A stretch of 64,000 bases of DNA from Devosia submarina. GTDB lineage: Bacteria; Pseudomonadota; Alphaproteobacteria; Rhizobiales; Devosiaceae. Made by a program: the position numbers and the translations under genes. The stretch spans positions 124,001-188,000 of the forward strand of contig NZ_PYWB01000007.1 in the NCBI RefSeq assembly GCF_003056345.1. The letters run 5' to 3'. Positions 44,636-54,241 of the stretch are shown here, piece after piece (positions within the stretch are counted from its first letter, which is position 1; the number at the start of each line of letters is the position of its first letter). Under the pieces are notes generated by a model. It was not told the DNA's origin, did not search any database, and was given only the letters and a program-made list of their open reading frames with translations.

Positions 44636-44664
44636 CGTGTATGCGGGATTCCCCAGTCCGTCAA
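44636..44664 (-). promoter_or_regulatory. Candidate sigma-70 promoter of rplM-rpsI
   Basis: TTGACG at 44664-44659 and TACACG at 44641-44636 are 17 bp apart, with the start expected about 60 bp before the rplM ATG. The -35 is good; the -10 is weak. Confidence 0.4.
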
Positions 44665-44715
44665 GAGCTTATAATTTCCCTTGTGAAATCAATAACTTGC
44701 ATCGGCGGTATTATG

Positions 44716-45792
44716 TTACCGTGCGCCTAATGCGTTTGTCTTGGTCATATCGGCGAGGTAGGCGCAGATGGCGGACGCCAGGACAAAGGCGAGCCCCTGG
44801 TGGCCGACAGCCAGGTCGATGTTGATCATGGACAAGAGCGTAGCGATGCCGAGGCCAACTTGCGCAACCACCAGCACGGCGATGATGCCCATCCATCGAT
44901 GCACGCCGCCCAGCCCTGCCCCACGGATCTGGCGGAACAGCATGATGAACGTCACGAGCGTGATGAGATAAGCCAGCATGCGGTGATTGAACTGCACGGT
45001 GAGGCCATGCTCGAAGAAGCTGCGCCAGGTAGGATCGTAGGCACCCAAACCATCGGGGATGAACTTGCCTTCCATCAAGGGCCAGGTGTTGAAGCCCATG
45101 CCCGCGTCGAGCCCGGCGACGAAGGCACCGGCCGCCACCTGCAGCACCAGCAATAGCAGGAGGATGGTTACGGACGAAATATTGCCACTTGTGACCGGAC
45201 CTTCGGTGCGATCGGGCCGCATTCGGCGGGCAACCCAGATCAGCGCCAGCAGCAGGAGCAGCGCGGCGGTGAGGTGAGCGGCGAGGCGGTATTGGGAAAC
45301 CGATGTCAGCTCGGTCAGGCCCGAGGACACCATCCACCAGCCCAAAGCACCCTGGAAACCGCCGAGCACGAAGAGGCCAGCCAGCGGCACGGCCATGTCG
45401 CGGGACAGGCGGCGCTGGAACAGGAAGACGAGGAAGGGGATCGCAAAGGCGAAGCCGATCATCCGCCCAAGGAAGCGGTGACCCCACTCCCACCAGAAAA
45501 TGCCCTTGAAGTCTTCCAAGGTCATCCAGTGGTTGTAGACTTCATATTGCGGGATCTGCTTGTAGCCCTCGAACTCGGCCATCCAGTCCGCCTGGGAAAG
45601 CGGGGGAATGATGCCGGAAATGGGCTTCCATGTGGTGATGGAAAGGCCCGAGCCAGTGAGGCGCGTCATGCCGCCTACCATCACCATGACGAGCACCATG
45701 GCGGCCAGTGCATAGAGCCAGATGCGGACCGGACGCAGCCGATCGGTCGCAAAAGTGGTTCGGCTCAGTGCGGCATTTTGGGCGATGGTCAC
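44716..45792 (-). CDS. ctaA: Heme A synthase (COX15/CtaA type 2)
   Basis: A 358-residue inner-membrane enzyme that oxidises heme O to heme A for aa3 oxidases. Eight helices and four heme-ligand histidines are visible: EWGHRFLGR, YRLAAHLTAAL, VQFNHRMLAYL and LAVGHQGLAFV. The block GGMTRLTGSGLSITTWKPI is typical. The start is GTG 45792 after AGGAAACTGCC; upstream ATG codons would add a nonconserved N-terminus and overlap the divergent gene. Confidence 0.94.
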   Translation of the reverse strand: MTIAQNAALSRTTFATDRLRPVRIWLYALAAMVLVMVMVGGMTRLTGSGLSITTWKPISGIIPPLSQADWMAEFEGYKQIPQYEVYNHWMTLEDFKGIFWWEWGHRFLGRMIGFAFAIPFLVFLFQRRLSRDMAVPLAGLFVLGGFQGALGWWMVSSGLTELTSVSQYRLAAHLTAALLLLLALIWVARRMRPDRTEGPVTSGNISSVTILLLLLVLQVAAGAFVAGLDAGMGFNTWPLMEGKFIPDGLGAYDPTWRSFFEHGLTVQFNHRMLAYLITLVTFIMLFRQIRGAGLGGVHRWMGIIAVLVVAQVGLGIATLLSMINIDLAVGHQGLAFVLASAICAYLADMTKTNALGAR

Positions 45793-45871
45793 GGCAGTTT
45801 CCTGGTGTCGGTCGGCAGCGGGGAGTGGTATGCCCCGCTGACCCGTCCCGCAAGAGCCACCTTTGCCGCAC

Positions 45872-46075
45872 ATGACCCAGCGTAACCGCAAATTGATCGG
45901 CGTTTTTGTGCTTCTCGGCTCCATTGCCGCCTGGGTGACGGTTGTTACCTCCGTCTACCTCCTGTTCCCGCCGGATCTGCCAGGCTGGATCGTGCTGCCC
46001 TATTTCATCGTGGCCGGCATGGGGTGGCTTTATCCCGCAATCGGGATCATTCGCTGGATGGCAAAGCCGGAATAG
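45872..46075 (+). CDS. DUF2842 small membrane protein
   Basis: A 67-residue protein with two helices (LIGVFVLLGSIAAWVTVVTSVYL and IVLPYFIVAGMGWLYPAIGII), ending in RWMAKPE. It fits DUF2842, found in alphaproteobacteria, often near ctaA. Function unknown; nearness to heme A synthase suggests a link to the oxidase. ATG 45872 is used; a TTG at 45863 is possible. Confidence 0.8.
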   Translation: MTQRNRKLIGVFVLLGSIAAWVTVVTSVYLLFPPDLPGWIVLPYFIVAGMGWLYPAIGIIRWMAKPE

Positions 46076-46076
46076 A

Positions 46077-47117
46077 TCAGCCGGTCAGCTTTCCCATCAG
46101 GGAGAAGATGGCGCCGCTGGCAAAAACATCGACATAGCGGCGTGACTGGAAGTAGCCGTTGAGGGATACACGCGGCAGGGCGTGTGGATTGGCAGCGTGG
46201 TGAGCATAAAGGCCGCCGGGGCGCGTGGTGACGGCTGATTGGAAGCCCAGTTCGCGCGCCAGATCGAATTCGCGCTGCCCTGCCGAGAGTGGTCCGCCCA
46301 GGGGATAGGAGAAGTGCTGCGGGCGCTCGCCGAGCTGCGCCTGGAGGATGTCGGCAGACTTGGATATTTCATCGCGCGCCTGCTCGAGCGGGAGCTTGGC
46401 GAGCTCATAATGGTGCACGGTGTGGGCACCAATGGTGCAGAGCGGCTCGTCGGCAAAAAGGCGCAGCTCCTGCCAGTTCATGATGAGATCGCGGCATTGC
46501 TTGTGCAGATCGTAGCCATAGGCGCCCGCGAAGCTGCCGACGAGCTGGACGCGCTCGGCTTCGGGCATCTTGCGCATCTGCCAGTAGAGCCTGTTGAACG
46601 CGTCGGTTTTTTCCGCAACCGTCAGCGTGTCGACATAGTCCGTTTCCCCGCCTGAGGTGAGCGCAATGGCATCCTGGCGGGCGATGATGTCTTCAATGGC
46701 CTGCCACCATAGCTCCCCTGCCCCATCGACCAGCGCGGTCGGAACATAGAGGGTAAATGGTGCTTCGTGCCGGCGCAGGATGGGCAGCGCGTATTCGAGA
46801 TTGTCGCGGTAGGCGTCGTCAAAGGTGAGGACGACGAAGGGTTTGCCGCGGGAGGAGGCGGCGAGGCGATCAAGGGCTTCATCCAAAGAGACGATGTCGA
46901 TGCCCAAAGCGCGGACCCGTTCAAGCACATAGTGGAGAAAATCGGGCTCGATCTGGAGGATCGCGTTGGGCGAGAAATCCGCGGGCGTGCCTGGCAGGAC
47001 GCGATGAAGCGTGAAGATGACGCCGCGGGACTTGGACAAAGCACGCGCCAGGCTTGGCATGCGCGTCAGCCACAGGGCCTCGAACATGGCCCTGATCGCG
47101 GTGTATTTGAGCGACAT
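46077..47117 (-). CDS. Polysaccharide deacetylase family protein
   Basis: A 346-residue carbohydrate esterase family 4-like enzyme. The catalytic block is FVVLTFDDAYRDN, the metal histidines are in GAHTVHHYELAKL, and FSYPLGG follows. No Sec signal is seen, though residues 1-20 are weakly hydrophobic. It lies 8 bp after the Wzz-type gene in the same transcript, so it probably removes acetyl groups from the exopolysaccharide or its lipid-linked unit. Confidence 0.87.
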   Translation of the reverse strand: MSLKYTAIRAMFEALWLTRMPSLARALSKSRGVIFTLHRVLPGTPADFSPNAILQIEPDFLHYVLERVRALGIDIVSLDEALDRLAASSRGKPFVVLTFDDAYRDNLEYALPILRRHEAPFTLYVPTALVDGAGELWWQAIEDIIARQDAIALTSGGETDYVDTLTVAEKTDAFNRLYWQMRKMPEAERVQLVGSFAGAYGYDLHKQCRDLIMNWQELRLFADEPLCTIGAHTVHHYELAKLPLEQARDEISKSADILQAQLGERPQHFSYPLGGPLSAGQREFDLARELGFQSAVTTRPGGLYAHHAANPHALPRVSLNGYFQSRRYVDVFASGAIFSLMGKLTG

Positions 47118-47125
47118 TGCGCGCC

Positions 47126-49339
47126 TCAGGCCGCGACGCGCGCCGGGATGGCGGCAATGTCGACCGTAGTGAAACCGCTGTCGAGCAATTGCTGGCGGCG
47201 CTCGGAAACTTGGGCGAAGTCGTCGCCATCACCGGCTACAAGCACAAGACGGGCGTCGAGGCCCTCAAAGAGCGGCAGGGTGGACTGGGGTCCGAACTGA
47301 CCCGTCATGACGATGACAACTTCATAGATGTCACGCAGGGCTTCAACCAGCGTCAGCGGCTTGCCGGAGGCGAGATCGATGCTGCCGAGTTGACCCCATG
47401 GCACTTCGGCGAAGCTGTTGTCGGCAGACTTCTGGACCACGTCGCCAAAGCTGGCTTCATCGGCGCTGAGATCGCTCAAGCCCGGCTCCTCGCTTGGCCG
47501 CGCACTGCCACCATCGACCAGGGCCGCGCTGAGGCCGCGGCCCAGCGCATCGCCGATCAGCTCTTCAGCCAGCGCCTCGCAATCGCTGACCTCGCTATGG
47601 GCAGCAAGCAGCAGGAGATGGGTGCGGCCGAACACCAGATCAGAGGAAAGTTCGGAAATGGTGGTAAGGCCATTGTCGTCGGTGGGCGTGGCGACGGGCA
47701 CGGGCGTGATGACATGAGCGGCTTCTGCCGCCGGCTCGATCTCGGCGGCCGGTTCGATGTCATTGTTCGACTCATCGGCTGCGATGAACTGATCCTGCGC
47801 GGGAACGTCTTCGGCTGCCGGTTGGGTGAACGCCACGTGAGAAACGGCGACTTCGGGCGTGGTGAAGGCGGGCTCGTTGCGTGGGCCGCGGTCGACCTCA
47901 TTGATGTACTCGTTGTCCCGGTCATGCGCAGGCTCGTCGATGTAGACGACGGCACGGCCAGACATGAGTTCACCAAAGGCGATCAGGCCGATCTGCACCA
48001 GAAGCGACACGATGCCGACGGCGACCAGGATGAGCTGGGTCTTGGGGGAGGATGGCGCTACGGACGGGGCGGCTACACTGACAACGCGGACATCGGGCAG
48101 AGCCGAATTAGTTTCAGTGCGCGAGAAGGCTTCGTTATAGCGCTGCAGATAGCCTTCCAGCAGATCGCGCTGCGCCTTAGCTTCGCGCTCGAGGCCTTCC
48201 AGCGTCACGCTGTCCTGGGTTGCGGTGGATGCCGTTGTCTTGGCCTGCTTGAGGTCCTCGCGCAGGGAGGCCTCGAGGTCGGCTGCAATCTGCGCCTCGG
48301 CGGCAAGCGCATCGGCGACGCGGCGGCCTTCGAGCGCAATCTGGTTGTTGAGTTCGGCAATCTGGGCATTCAGGGCCAAGATGGTGGGGTGATTGCCCAA
48401 AAGGGTTGCCGAGCGCTGCGCCCGCTCACCCTGCAGACGTGCCTTTTCCTGGCTGAGCTGCTGGATGGTGGCGGATTCTCGCACATCGGCGACGCCTTCA
48501 ATGGACTGGCCGCGATCGAGCATGCCGCGGATCAGGGCTGCGCGTGAATTGGCGGCGTTCCTGCGTTCCTGGGCTGCGCTGATCTGGCTGGCAACTGTGG
48601 AGAGCTGCTGATCGGGTAGGCTGGTGTTGTTGGCGCCGATCAGCAGGTCATTGTTGACCTTGAAATTGGCAACGGCGGTTTCCGCCTCGGTGGTGGCAAC
48701 GCGCAGGCGTTCGATTTCGGTGCGCAGCCAGCCCGAGGCTTTGGCCGTGTCAGACAGGGATAGCTCGGCGCGGCGGGTGACGTGGGCATTGGCGATGGCG
48801 TTGGCGATATCGGCGGCGCGCTGGGGGTCGGTGGATTGGACCACCACCGAGATGATGCGCGAGTCCCGCTCCTGGGCGACGGACAGACGGGCATTAAGAT
48901 TGTTGAGCACGATCTCGTCGAGGCTGACCGGCGCGGTTTTGCGACCCAGGATCTGGCTTACCAGGGCCAGTGGGGAAAAACCGCCATCGCCCTTACCATT
49001 GAATTCGTAAACAGAACGCAGATCGAGTTCGTCAATCACCCGCAGCAGCGTGTCGCGCGACTTGATGAGACCGATCTGACTGGACACAACGCCTGCTTCG
49101 GCACCCGTGAGCGTGGGCGCCTGTTCGTTGGCGGCGCGCGTATAAACATTGCTGCGCGGCTCAACCAGGATCGAGGCCGAAGATTCGTAAAGCTTGGGGC
49201 TAAACATCAGCAGCACATAGGTCAGGGCCAGCAGAAGCAGCGTAACCAGGATGATCCGCGGAAGCCGCTTGATCACGGCACCGAGCAGCGCTCCTAGATC
49301 GATGCGTGTGTCCCGCACGATTTGCGACTCGTATGCCAT
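47126..49339 (-). CDS. Wzz/GumC-like polysaccharide co-polymerase with degenerate kinase domain
   Basis: A 737-residue inner-membrane protein. Helix one lies at about 27-48 (RIILVTLLLLALTYVLLMF), the long periplasmic coiled coil at about 190-410, and helix two near 437-460 (TQLILVAVGIVSLLVQIGLIAF). The linker (460-560) is acidic and Ala/Pro-rich. The C-terminal 180 residues look like a BY-kinase fold (LLLLAAHSEVSDCEALAEEL, YEVVIVMTG) but lack Walker A and the Tyr cluster, so it is probably inactive. It sets chain length with the Wza-like gene, from which it is divergent. Confidence 0.85.
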   Translation of the reverse strand: MAYESQIVRDTRIDLGALLGAVIKRLPRIILVTLLLLALTYVLLMFSPKLYESSASILVEPRSNVYTRAANEQAPTLTGAEAGVVSSQIGLIKSRDTLLRVIDELDLRSVYEFNGKGDGGFSPLALVSQILGRKTAPVSLDEIVLNNLNARLSVAQERDSRIISVVVQSTDPQRAADIANAIANAHVTRRAELSLSDTAKASGWLRTEIERLRVATTEAETAVANFKVNNDLLIGANNTSLPDQQLSTVASQISAAQERRNAANSRAALIRGMLDRGQSIEGVADVRESATIQQLSQEKARLQGERAQRSATLLGNHPTILALNAQIAELNNQIALEGRRVADALAAEAQIAADLEASLREDLKQAKTTASTATQDSVTLEGLEREAKAQRDLLEGYLQRYNEAFSRTETNSALPDVRVVSVAAPSVAPSSPKTQLILVAVGIVSLLVQIGLIAFGELMSGRAVVYIDEPAHDRDNEYINEVDRGPRNEPAFTTPEVAVSHVAFTQPAAEDVPAQDQFIAADESNNDIEPAAEIEPAAEAAHVITPVPVATPTDDNGLTTISELSSDLVFGRTHLLLLAAHSEVSDCEALAEELIGDALGRGLSAALVDGGSARPSEEPGLSDLSADEASFGDVVQKSADNSFAEVPWGQLGSIDLASGKPLTLVEALRDIYEVVIVMTGQFGPQSTLPLFEGLDARLVLVAGDGDDFAQVSERRQQLLDSGFTTVDIAAIPARVAA

Positions 49340-49494
49340 GATGCTTCCCCGATTCAATCAAGGCAGTTATGGCGCTGTCGTGGTAAGCAATCCGTTAAGC
49401 CCGTTGCAGGGCGCAATAATACGGAGCCGAGGGAAGGACTTTATTAACCCTAAAAATGGAGACTGCGGCTATTCCTAAATGCGCGAGAGTCTCC

Positions 49495-50046
49495 ATGCGC
49501 TGGCTTCCCATACTTACGATCGTCCTTGCCCTACCCTTGGCCAATTGCGCTTCTACGCGCCCGGCTACTTATCTGGTGGAAACCAAGGGACCTTATCAGC
49601 TGGACACTGGCGACACCGTGCGCGTGAGCGTGTATGGCGACGAAGACTTGACCGATACCTACCGCGTCGATGATAGCGGAGCTATTGCGTTTCCGCTGGT
49701 GGGACCGGTGCCGGTGCGCGGCGGAACCACCAAGATGGCGGCGAGCCGGCTGGCTGCGGCCCTGGCTAATGGTTATATGCGCAACCCCGACGTGGCCGTG
49801 GAAGTCGCCGAATACCGGCCCTTCTTTATTCAGGGCGAAGTGGGAACGGCCGGACAGTTTCCTTATGTCTATGGCATGACTGTGCGCTCGGCGATCAGCG
49901 TTGCTGGCGGGTTCTCCGATACGGCTGACCGCAACAAGGCCATTGTTTATCGCCGCCAGGGCAATCAGATGGCTAAGGGCAGTGTTGATCTCGATTTCCC
50001 GATCTATCCCGGCGACACGATCGTTGTTCAGGAACGCTGGTTCTAG
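49495..50046 (+). CDS. Polysaccharide export lipoprotein (Wza/ExoF-like)
   Basis: A 183-residue protein. The signal MRWLPILTIVLALPLANC ends in a lipobox with Cys18. The poly-export domain (YQLDTGDTVRVSVYGDEDL, DDSGAIAFPLVGPVPVRG) is followed by one SLBB-like unit (GEVGTAGQFPYVYGMTVRSA). It is shorter than Wza and lacks the C-terminal amphipathic helix, as in ExoF-like proteins, so it may need another outer-membrane partner. ATG 49495 is chosen over 49456 because it starts the signal. Confidence 0.87.
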   Translation: MRWLPILTIVLALPLANCASTRPATYLVETKGPYQLDTGDTVRVSVYGDEDLTDTYRVDDSGAIAFPLVGPVPVRGGTTKMAASRLAAALANGYMRNPDVAVEVAEYRPFFIQGEVGTAGQFPYVYGMTVRSAISVAGGFSDTADRNKAIVYRRQGNQMAKGSVDLDFPIYPGDTIVVQERWF

Positions 50047-50052
50047 CGGGGC

Positions 50053-51183
50053 ATGATTGCTCGCCCTTTGCGCATTTTGCAGGTGATGCGGGCGCCAGTC
50101 GGCGGCCTGTTCCGGCACGTTGCCGATCTCACGCGAGCCTTGGCTGCCGAGGGGCATGAGATCGGGCTGGTTGTCGATAGCCTGGCGAATGATGCGCAGA
50201 CGGAGGGCAAGCTCCAGGCGCTGCTTCCCCATGCAAGCCTGGGCATTCACCGCTTTGCCATGCCGCGTGTGCTGGGTCGCGGAGATCTAGTCACGCCGCT
50301 GGGCGTGCGGCGGCTGGCCCGCTCCTTACGCATTGACGTTCTTCATGGCCACGGGGCCAAGGGCGGCTTTTATGCGCGGCTCGCCCGTTTGGGCGGCGGC
50401 AAGAATGTTGCGCTTTATACCCCCCATGGCGGCGTGCTCCATTTCAGCCGGTCATCAGCTTCGGGGCGCATGTTTCATGGGCTAGAACGCTGGCTGATGG
50501 GGCAGACGGCGGCAATCATTTTCGAAAGCCAGTACGCTCAGGCTACTTATAGCAGTTTGATTGGTGCGCCGACTTGCCCGACCCAGGTGATCTATAACGG
50601 ATTGCGGCCTGAGGAATTCGGGCGTGTTGTCCTCATGCCCGATGCTGCTGACTTTGTGTTTGTGGGCGAATTGAGGGATCTAAAGGGCATTCACGTGCTG
50701 GTGGAGGCACTCGCAGGTGTTGTCCGTCCGGACGGCCAGCCGGCCAAGCTGGTGATGGCGGGGGACGGTGGCGCCCGGGGCGCTCTGGTGGAGCAGATCG
50801 CAAGGTTTGGATTGCAGGAGCGCGTTGCGCTTCTTGGGGCGCAGCCCGCAAGGGACGCGTTTGCCAGAGGGCGCATTGCTGTTGTTCCTTCGCTGGCGGA
50901 GTCCCTGCCCTATATCGTGCTTGAAGCTGCGGCAGCTGGCCTGCCCGTTATTGCAACCGGCGTCGGTGGCATTCCGGAAATATTTGGCCCGACCGGGCAA
51001 AGCCTTGTTCCAGCCAATGATGTGACAGCGCTGCGAGCAGCCATGCAAGAGGCGCTGGATCAACCCGAAAGGGCGGAAGCGGAAATGCGGGAGCGGCTCG
51101 CCTTTATTGCCGAGCATTTTGCCCTGGGCACCATGGCCGGCGCAATCGAGGCGCTCTACTACAAGGCTATAGGCGCAGCTTGA
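50053..51183 (+). CDS. Glycosyltransferase family 4
   Basis: A 376-residue GT-B enzyme. The N-domain (RILQVMRAPVGGLFRHVADLTRAL) and the C-domain with the EX7E-type motif (PSLAESLPYIVLEAAAAGLPVIAT) are complete. It transfers a sugar from a nucleotide donor to the lipid-linked repeat unit at the cytosolic face. It begins 6 bp after the export gene. It is the only glycosyltransferase besides the initiating one in this block. Confidence 0.9.
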   Translation: MIARPLRILQVMRAPVGGLFRHVADLTRALAAEGHEIGLVVDSLANDAQTEGKLQALLPHASLGIHRFAMPRVLGRGDLVTPLGVRRLARSLRIDVLHGHGAKGGFYARLARLGGGKNVALYTPHGGVLHFSRSSASGRMFHGLERWLMGQTAAIIFESQYAQATYSSLIGAPTCPTQVIYNGLRPEEFGRVVLMPDAADFVFVGELRDLKGIHVLVEALAGVVRPDGQPAKLVMAGDGGARGALVEQIARFGLQERVALLGAQPARDAFARGRIAVVPSLAESLPYIVLEAAAAGLPVIATGVGGIPEIFGPTGQSLVPANDVTALRAAMQEALDQPERAEAEMRERLAFIAEHFALGTMAGAIEALYYKAIGAA

Positions 51184-51255
51184 AGGCTTTACTTCACCGA
51201 GTTTAAACCCCTTGCCCCGACAATGCCGGCACGAAATCGTACCGGTAAGTGTCTC

Positions 51256-52776
51256 ATGTTTCGCGTCGACCCCAAGCAAGCCGTCCTCGATCACGTGTCC
51301 AGACAGGCTGGCGCGGACCCGTCACGGCGCAGGCTTGGGCCAGAGGCCGAGGCGATTATTGCATCGCCCGTGGAGCCGACGCTGTCCGGCGCTGTGGTTG
51401 TAGGGGTCGCACAGGCAATCGAAGCGGTGCTGCTGGCCGTGCTCGGCTACGCCCTTTACGAGTACTCCGTGGCGGTGGGCGAACCCGGTTTTTATGTGCC
51501 GGTGATCCTGGTCGCGACGCTTGTGGCCAATGTGCTGTTTAACGCCGCACGCACCCATCGCATTGCCGCCTATCGTACGCTGCTGGGACAGTTGAGCCGC
51601 GTGCTCGCCGCCTGGACGATTGTCGTGACTCTGATTGCCGTCGGCATCTTCTTTTTCAAGGCCGCGGACCTGTTTTCGCGCCTGTGGCTCGCCAGCTGGT
51701 TCATTGGCGGGGCGCTGCTGCTGGTGGCGTATCGTTTGGCGCTGCGGGCTATGGTGATGCGCTGGACCGAACAGGGACGCCTGCGCCGGCGTACCGCCAT
51801 TGTGGGTGGCGGCAAGGATGCCGAAGTCCTAATCGAGCAGATCCGGGCCAGCTCCAACAACGATATCGCCATGCTGGGCCTGTTTGATGACCGGTTCGAT
51901 GATCGTTCGCCCGAGCAGGTCGCGGGGCTGCCCAAGCTGGGCAAGGTTGCCGATCTCACCGAGTTCGCGCGCCGCACCCCAGTGGATCTGGTGATTGTAT
52001 CCATGCCGCTATCGGCCGAAACGCGCGTGCTCCAGATGCTATCCCAGCTCTGGGTCTTGCCCGTCGATATTCGCCTTTCGGCGCACATGAGCAAGCTCAA
52101 GTTCACGCACAAGGCCTACTCCTATGTGGGTGATCTGGCTGTGTTCGACATGGCCGACCGGCCGATTTCGGACTGGAACCTCGTCTTCAAATGGCTGTTC
52201 GACAAGAGCGTAGCGCTTGTGGCGCTGGTCCTCCTGTCGCCCATCATGATCGCGACGGCCATAGCAATAAAGCTCGAGAGCAAGGGGCCGGTGTTCTTTA
52301 TGCAGGACCGGCACGGCTTCAACAATGAGCTGATCCGGATCTACAAGTTCCGCTCCATGCGCACGGACATGCTTGATTACAACGCGTCCAAGATGGTGAC
52401 CCGCGATGATCCGCGCGTGACGCGCGTCGGCAAATTCATCCGCAAGACCTCGATCGACGAGCTGCCGCAGTTGTTCAACGTTCTAAAGGGCGAGCTGTCC
52501 ATCGTGGGCCCGCGGCCGCATGCGCTGCAGGCGAAGGCCGAGAACAAACTCTATTACGAGGCGGTGGAAGGCTATTTCGCGCGCCACCGGGTGAAACCCG
52601 GCATGACTGGCTGGGCGCAGATCAATGGCTGGCGGGGCGAGACCGATACGATCGACAAGATCATGCAGCGCGTGAACCATGATCTTTACTACATCGATCA
52701 CTGGTCGGTCCTGTTCGACCTCTACATCGTGGTCATGACTCCGATCCGGCTGTTCGATACGACCAACGCGTATTGA
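51256..52776 (+). CDS. Undecaprenyl-phosphate sugar phosphotransferase (WcaJ/ExoY family)
   Basis: A 506-residue polyprenyl-phosphate hexose-1-phosphate transferase that begins repeat-unit synthesis. Four N-terminal helices (about 50-180) and a nucleotide-binding-like CoA-fold ([14 protein letters not shown]) precede the catalytic domain ([56 protein letters not shown]). ATG 51256 is preferred; ATG 51223 has no ribosome site. The donor is probably UDP-glucose or UDP-galactose, by family. Confidence 0.92.
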   Translation: MFRVDPKQAVLDHVSRQAGADPSRRRLGPEAEAIIASPVEPTLSGAVVVGVAQAIEAVLLAVLGYALYEYSVAVGEPGFYVPVILVATLVANVLFNAARTHRIAAYRTLLGQLSRVLAAWTIVVTLIAVGIFFFKAADLFSRLWLASWFIGGALLLVAYRLALRAMVMRWTEQGRLRRRTAIVGGGKDAEVLIEQIRASSNNDIAMLGLFDDRFDDRSPEQVAGLPKLGKVADLTEFARRTPVDLVIVSMPLSAETRVLQMLSQLWVLPVDIRLSAHMSKLKFTHKAYSYVGDLAVFDMADRPISDWNLVFKWLFDKSVALVALVLLSPIMIATAIAIKLESKGPVFFMQDRHGFNNELIRIYKFRSMRTDMLDYNASKMVTRDDPRVTRVGKFIRKTSIDELPQLFNVLKGELSIVGPRPHALQAKAENKLYYEAVEGYFARHRVKPGMTGWAQINGWRGETDTIDKIMQRVNHDLYYIDHWSVLFDLYIVVMTPIRLFDTTNAY

Positions 52777-52783
52777 GCACGTG

Positions 52784-54241
52784 ATGAGGCAATTCACCGT
52801 AGGAGCTGCCGGTTTCCTTGCGCTGGCCGTATCTGGAACTGTTGCCTTGGCTGCACCAGCGCAGGCCGAGGAACCTTGCGTGGAATGTCTCCAGGTGCGC
52901 GTGGGCCCGGCTGTCGTTGTGCGCGGGCCGTTTCCGGACGAACTCGATGCCGCGTTCTCGGCGATCCGGCTCCCCGATGGCTCGTTTCGGGGCTTCAGTG
53001 CCAACGGGGCGACCTATGCCGTCGATGGCGCCAACTTGTGGGACATGGGCGGACCGCGTCGGGCGGTGCTTGAAGCCGGTGCACCGGGGAGCGTCAACGA
53101 GTGCGGGCGGTGGCTGACCGCCACTGCACAGGCCGGCCGCACCCTTATCGGCATGGTGCATCAGGAAAGCATCTGCGACTACGGCCCGCAGGGGCAGACG
53201 GACAAGTCCATGGCGATCGCCAGTTCCAACGATGACGGTCTCAGCTGGACCGACCTGGGAAACATCATCACCGGCAGTGACTCGCCCCGGCTGGGAACCA
53301 CATCGGGCGAGGGTGACTGCTCGATGATCGATGGGCAGGACGGTTATCTCTACGCCTATTGCCTGCGCAATTCCGACTGGCAGACGATCGTGGCGCGCGC
53401 GCCACTTAACGATCCGACAGCGTGGCGCAAATATTTCGAAGGTGGCTGGAGCGAACCGGGGCTCGACGGCAAGGCGACAGACATCGGCTTCATCGGCACC
53501 GGGGCCGGCTATCTTCGGGAGCAAGGATGGGTCGCCGCTGTCGCGACCGATCCATGGTTTGGCGGGGTGCGGCTTTCCCTGTCCGCGGACAAGGTTTCAT
53601 TTCTGGACCTCGACGAACCCTTGCTGCCCATCGACGGCTCGGATTGGGATCGGCCGGCAGAGACTGATCTTGTCGCCTATGGCTCGCTCCTGGACCCCGA
53701 GAGCGGGAGCAATCAGGTCGGCTCGGATTTCCTGTTGAGCTATGTCTATGTTCCGCCCGGCGAGGGCTTCGAGAGCCGGTATCTCGTTTTTCACGAGGTG
53801 TCGCTGCTGGTGCAGGATGAGCCAGCAAATACGGCGCAGGTGGGCTTGGCGCTCACCCGTTGGAGCGATCCGGAATCGCAAAGCCTTGTCACTTCCACTG
53901 GGCCGTTGACCGGAGACAGGCTCGGCTTCCAACGAAACAAGATTGTCGCCTTCATGCTGACGCGCCAGCCTGGGGACATCGCGAGCATCAAGTTTGCCGA
54001 ATGTTCCCGAGATCTCTCCGGGCGCCTTGATCATCTGATTGCCGATGAAGGCAGCTGTGCGCCGCAGGGGTATAGGCGGGAGCGGACGGGAGGTTGGCTC
54101 TATGCTGCAGAGCAGGCCGGGACCGTGCCGGTTTATCGCTGCATCCAGCCGGAGACTGGGGCCCATTTTGCCTCGATCGCGCCCGACTGCGAGGGTTTGG
54201 GCAGCAGGGAATTCCTTCTTGGCTATGGATTGGCGCCATGA
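52784..54241 (+). CDS. Secreted beta-propeller-like protein of the EPS locus, unknown
   Basis: A 485-residue protein with a Sec signal (MRQFTVGAAGFLALAVSGTVALAAPAQA-EE). An Asp-box (SSNDDGLSWTDLG) and repeated beta-type blocks suggest a sialidase-like or DUF4185-like propeller over about 40-400. The last 70 residues (TVPVYRCIQPETGAHFASIA) resemble a small repeat domain (DUF5648-like) found in secreted wall or polysaccharide proteins. Eight or more Cys suggest disulfides. A GTG at 52781 is an alternative start. Its place between the initiating transferase and the ligase suggests it binds or trims the polysaccharide; enzymatic activity is unproven. Confidence 0.72.
   Translation: MRQFTVGAAGFLALAVSGTVALAAPAQAEEPCVECLQVRVGPAVVVRGPFPDELDAAFSAIRLPDGSFRGFSANGATYAVDGANLWDMGGPRRAVLEAGAPGSVNECGRWLTATAQAGRTLIGMVHQESICDYGPQGQTDKSMAIASSNDDGLSWTDLGNIITGSDSPRLGTTSGEGDCSMIDGQDGYLYAYCLRNSDWQTIVARAPLNDPTAWRKYFEGGWSEPGLDGKATDIGFIGTGAGYLREQGWVAAVATDPWFGGVRLSLSADKVSFLDLDEPLLPIDGSDWDRPAETDLVAYGSLLDPESGSNQVGSDFLLSYVYVPPGEGFESRYLVFHEVSLLVQDEPANTAQVGLALTRWSDPESQSLVTSTGPLTGDRLGFQRNKIVAFMLTRQPGDIASIKFAECSRDLSGRLDHLIADEGSCAPQGYRRERTGGWLYAAEQAGTVPVYRCIQPETGAHFASIAPDCEGLGSREFLLGYGLAP

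Noticed and set aside
47117..48547. A 476-codon plus-strand frame opposite the Wzz-like gene.
   Set aside because: Antisense shadow of the coiled-coil gene; no ribosome site or family pattern.
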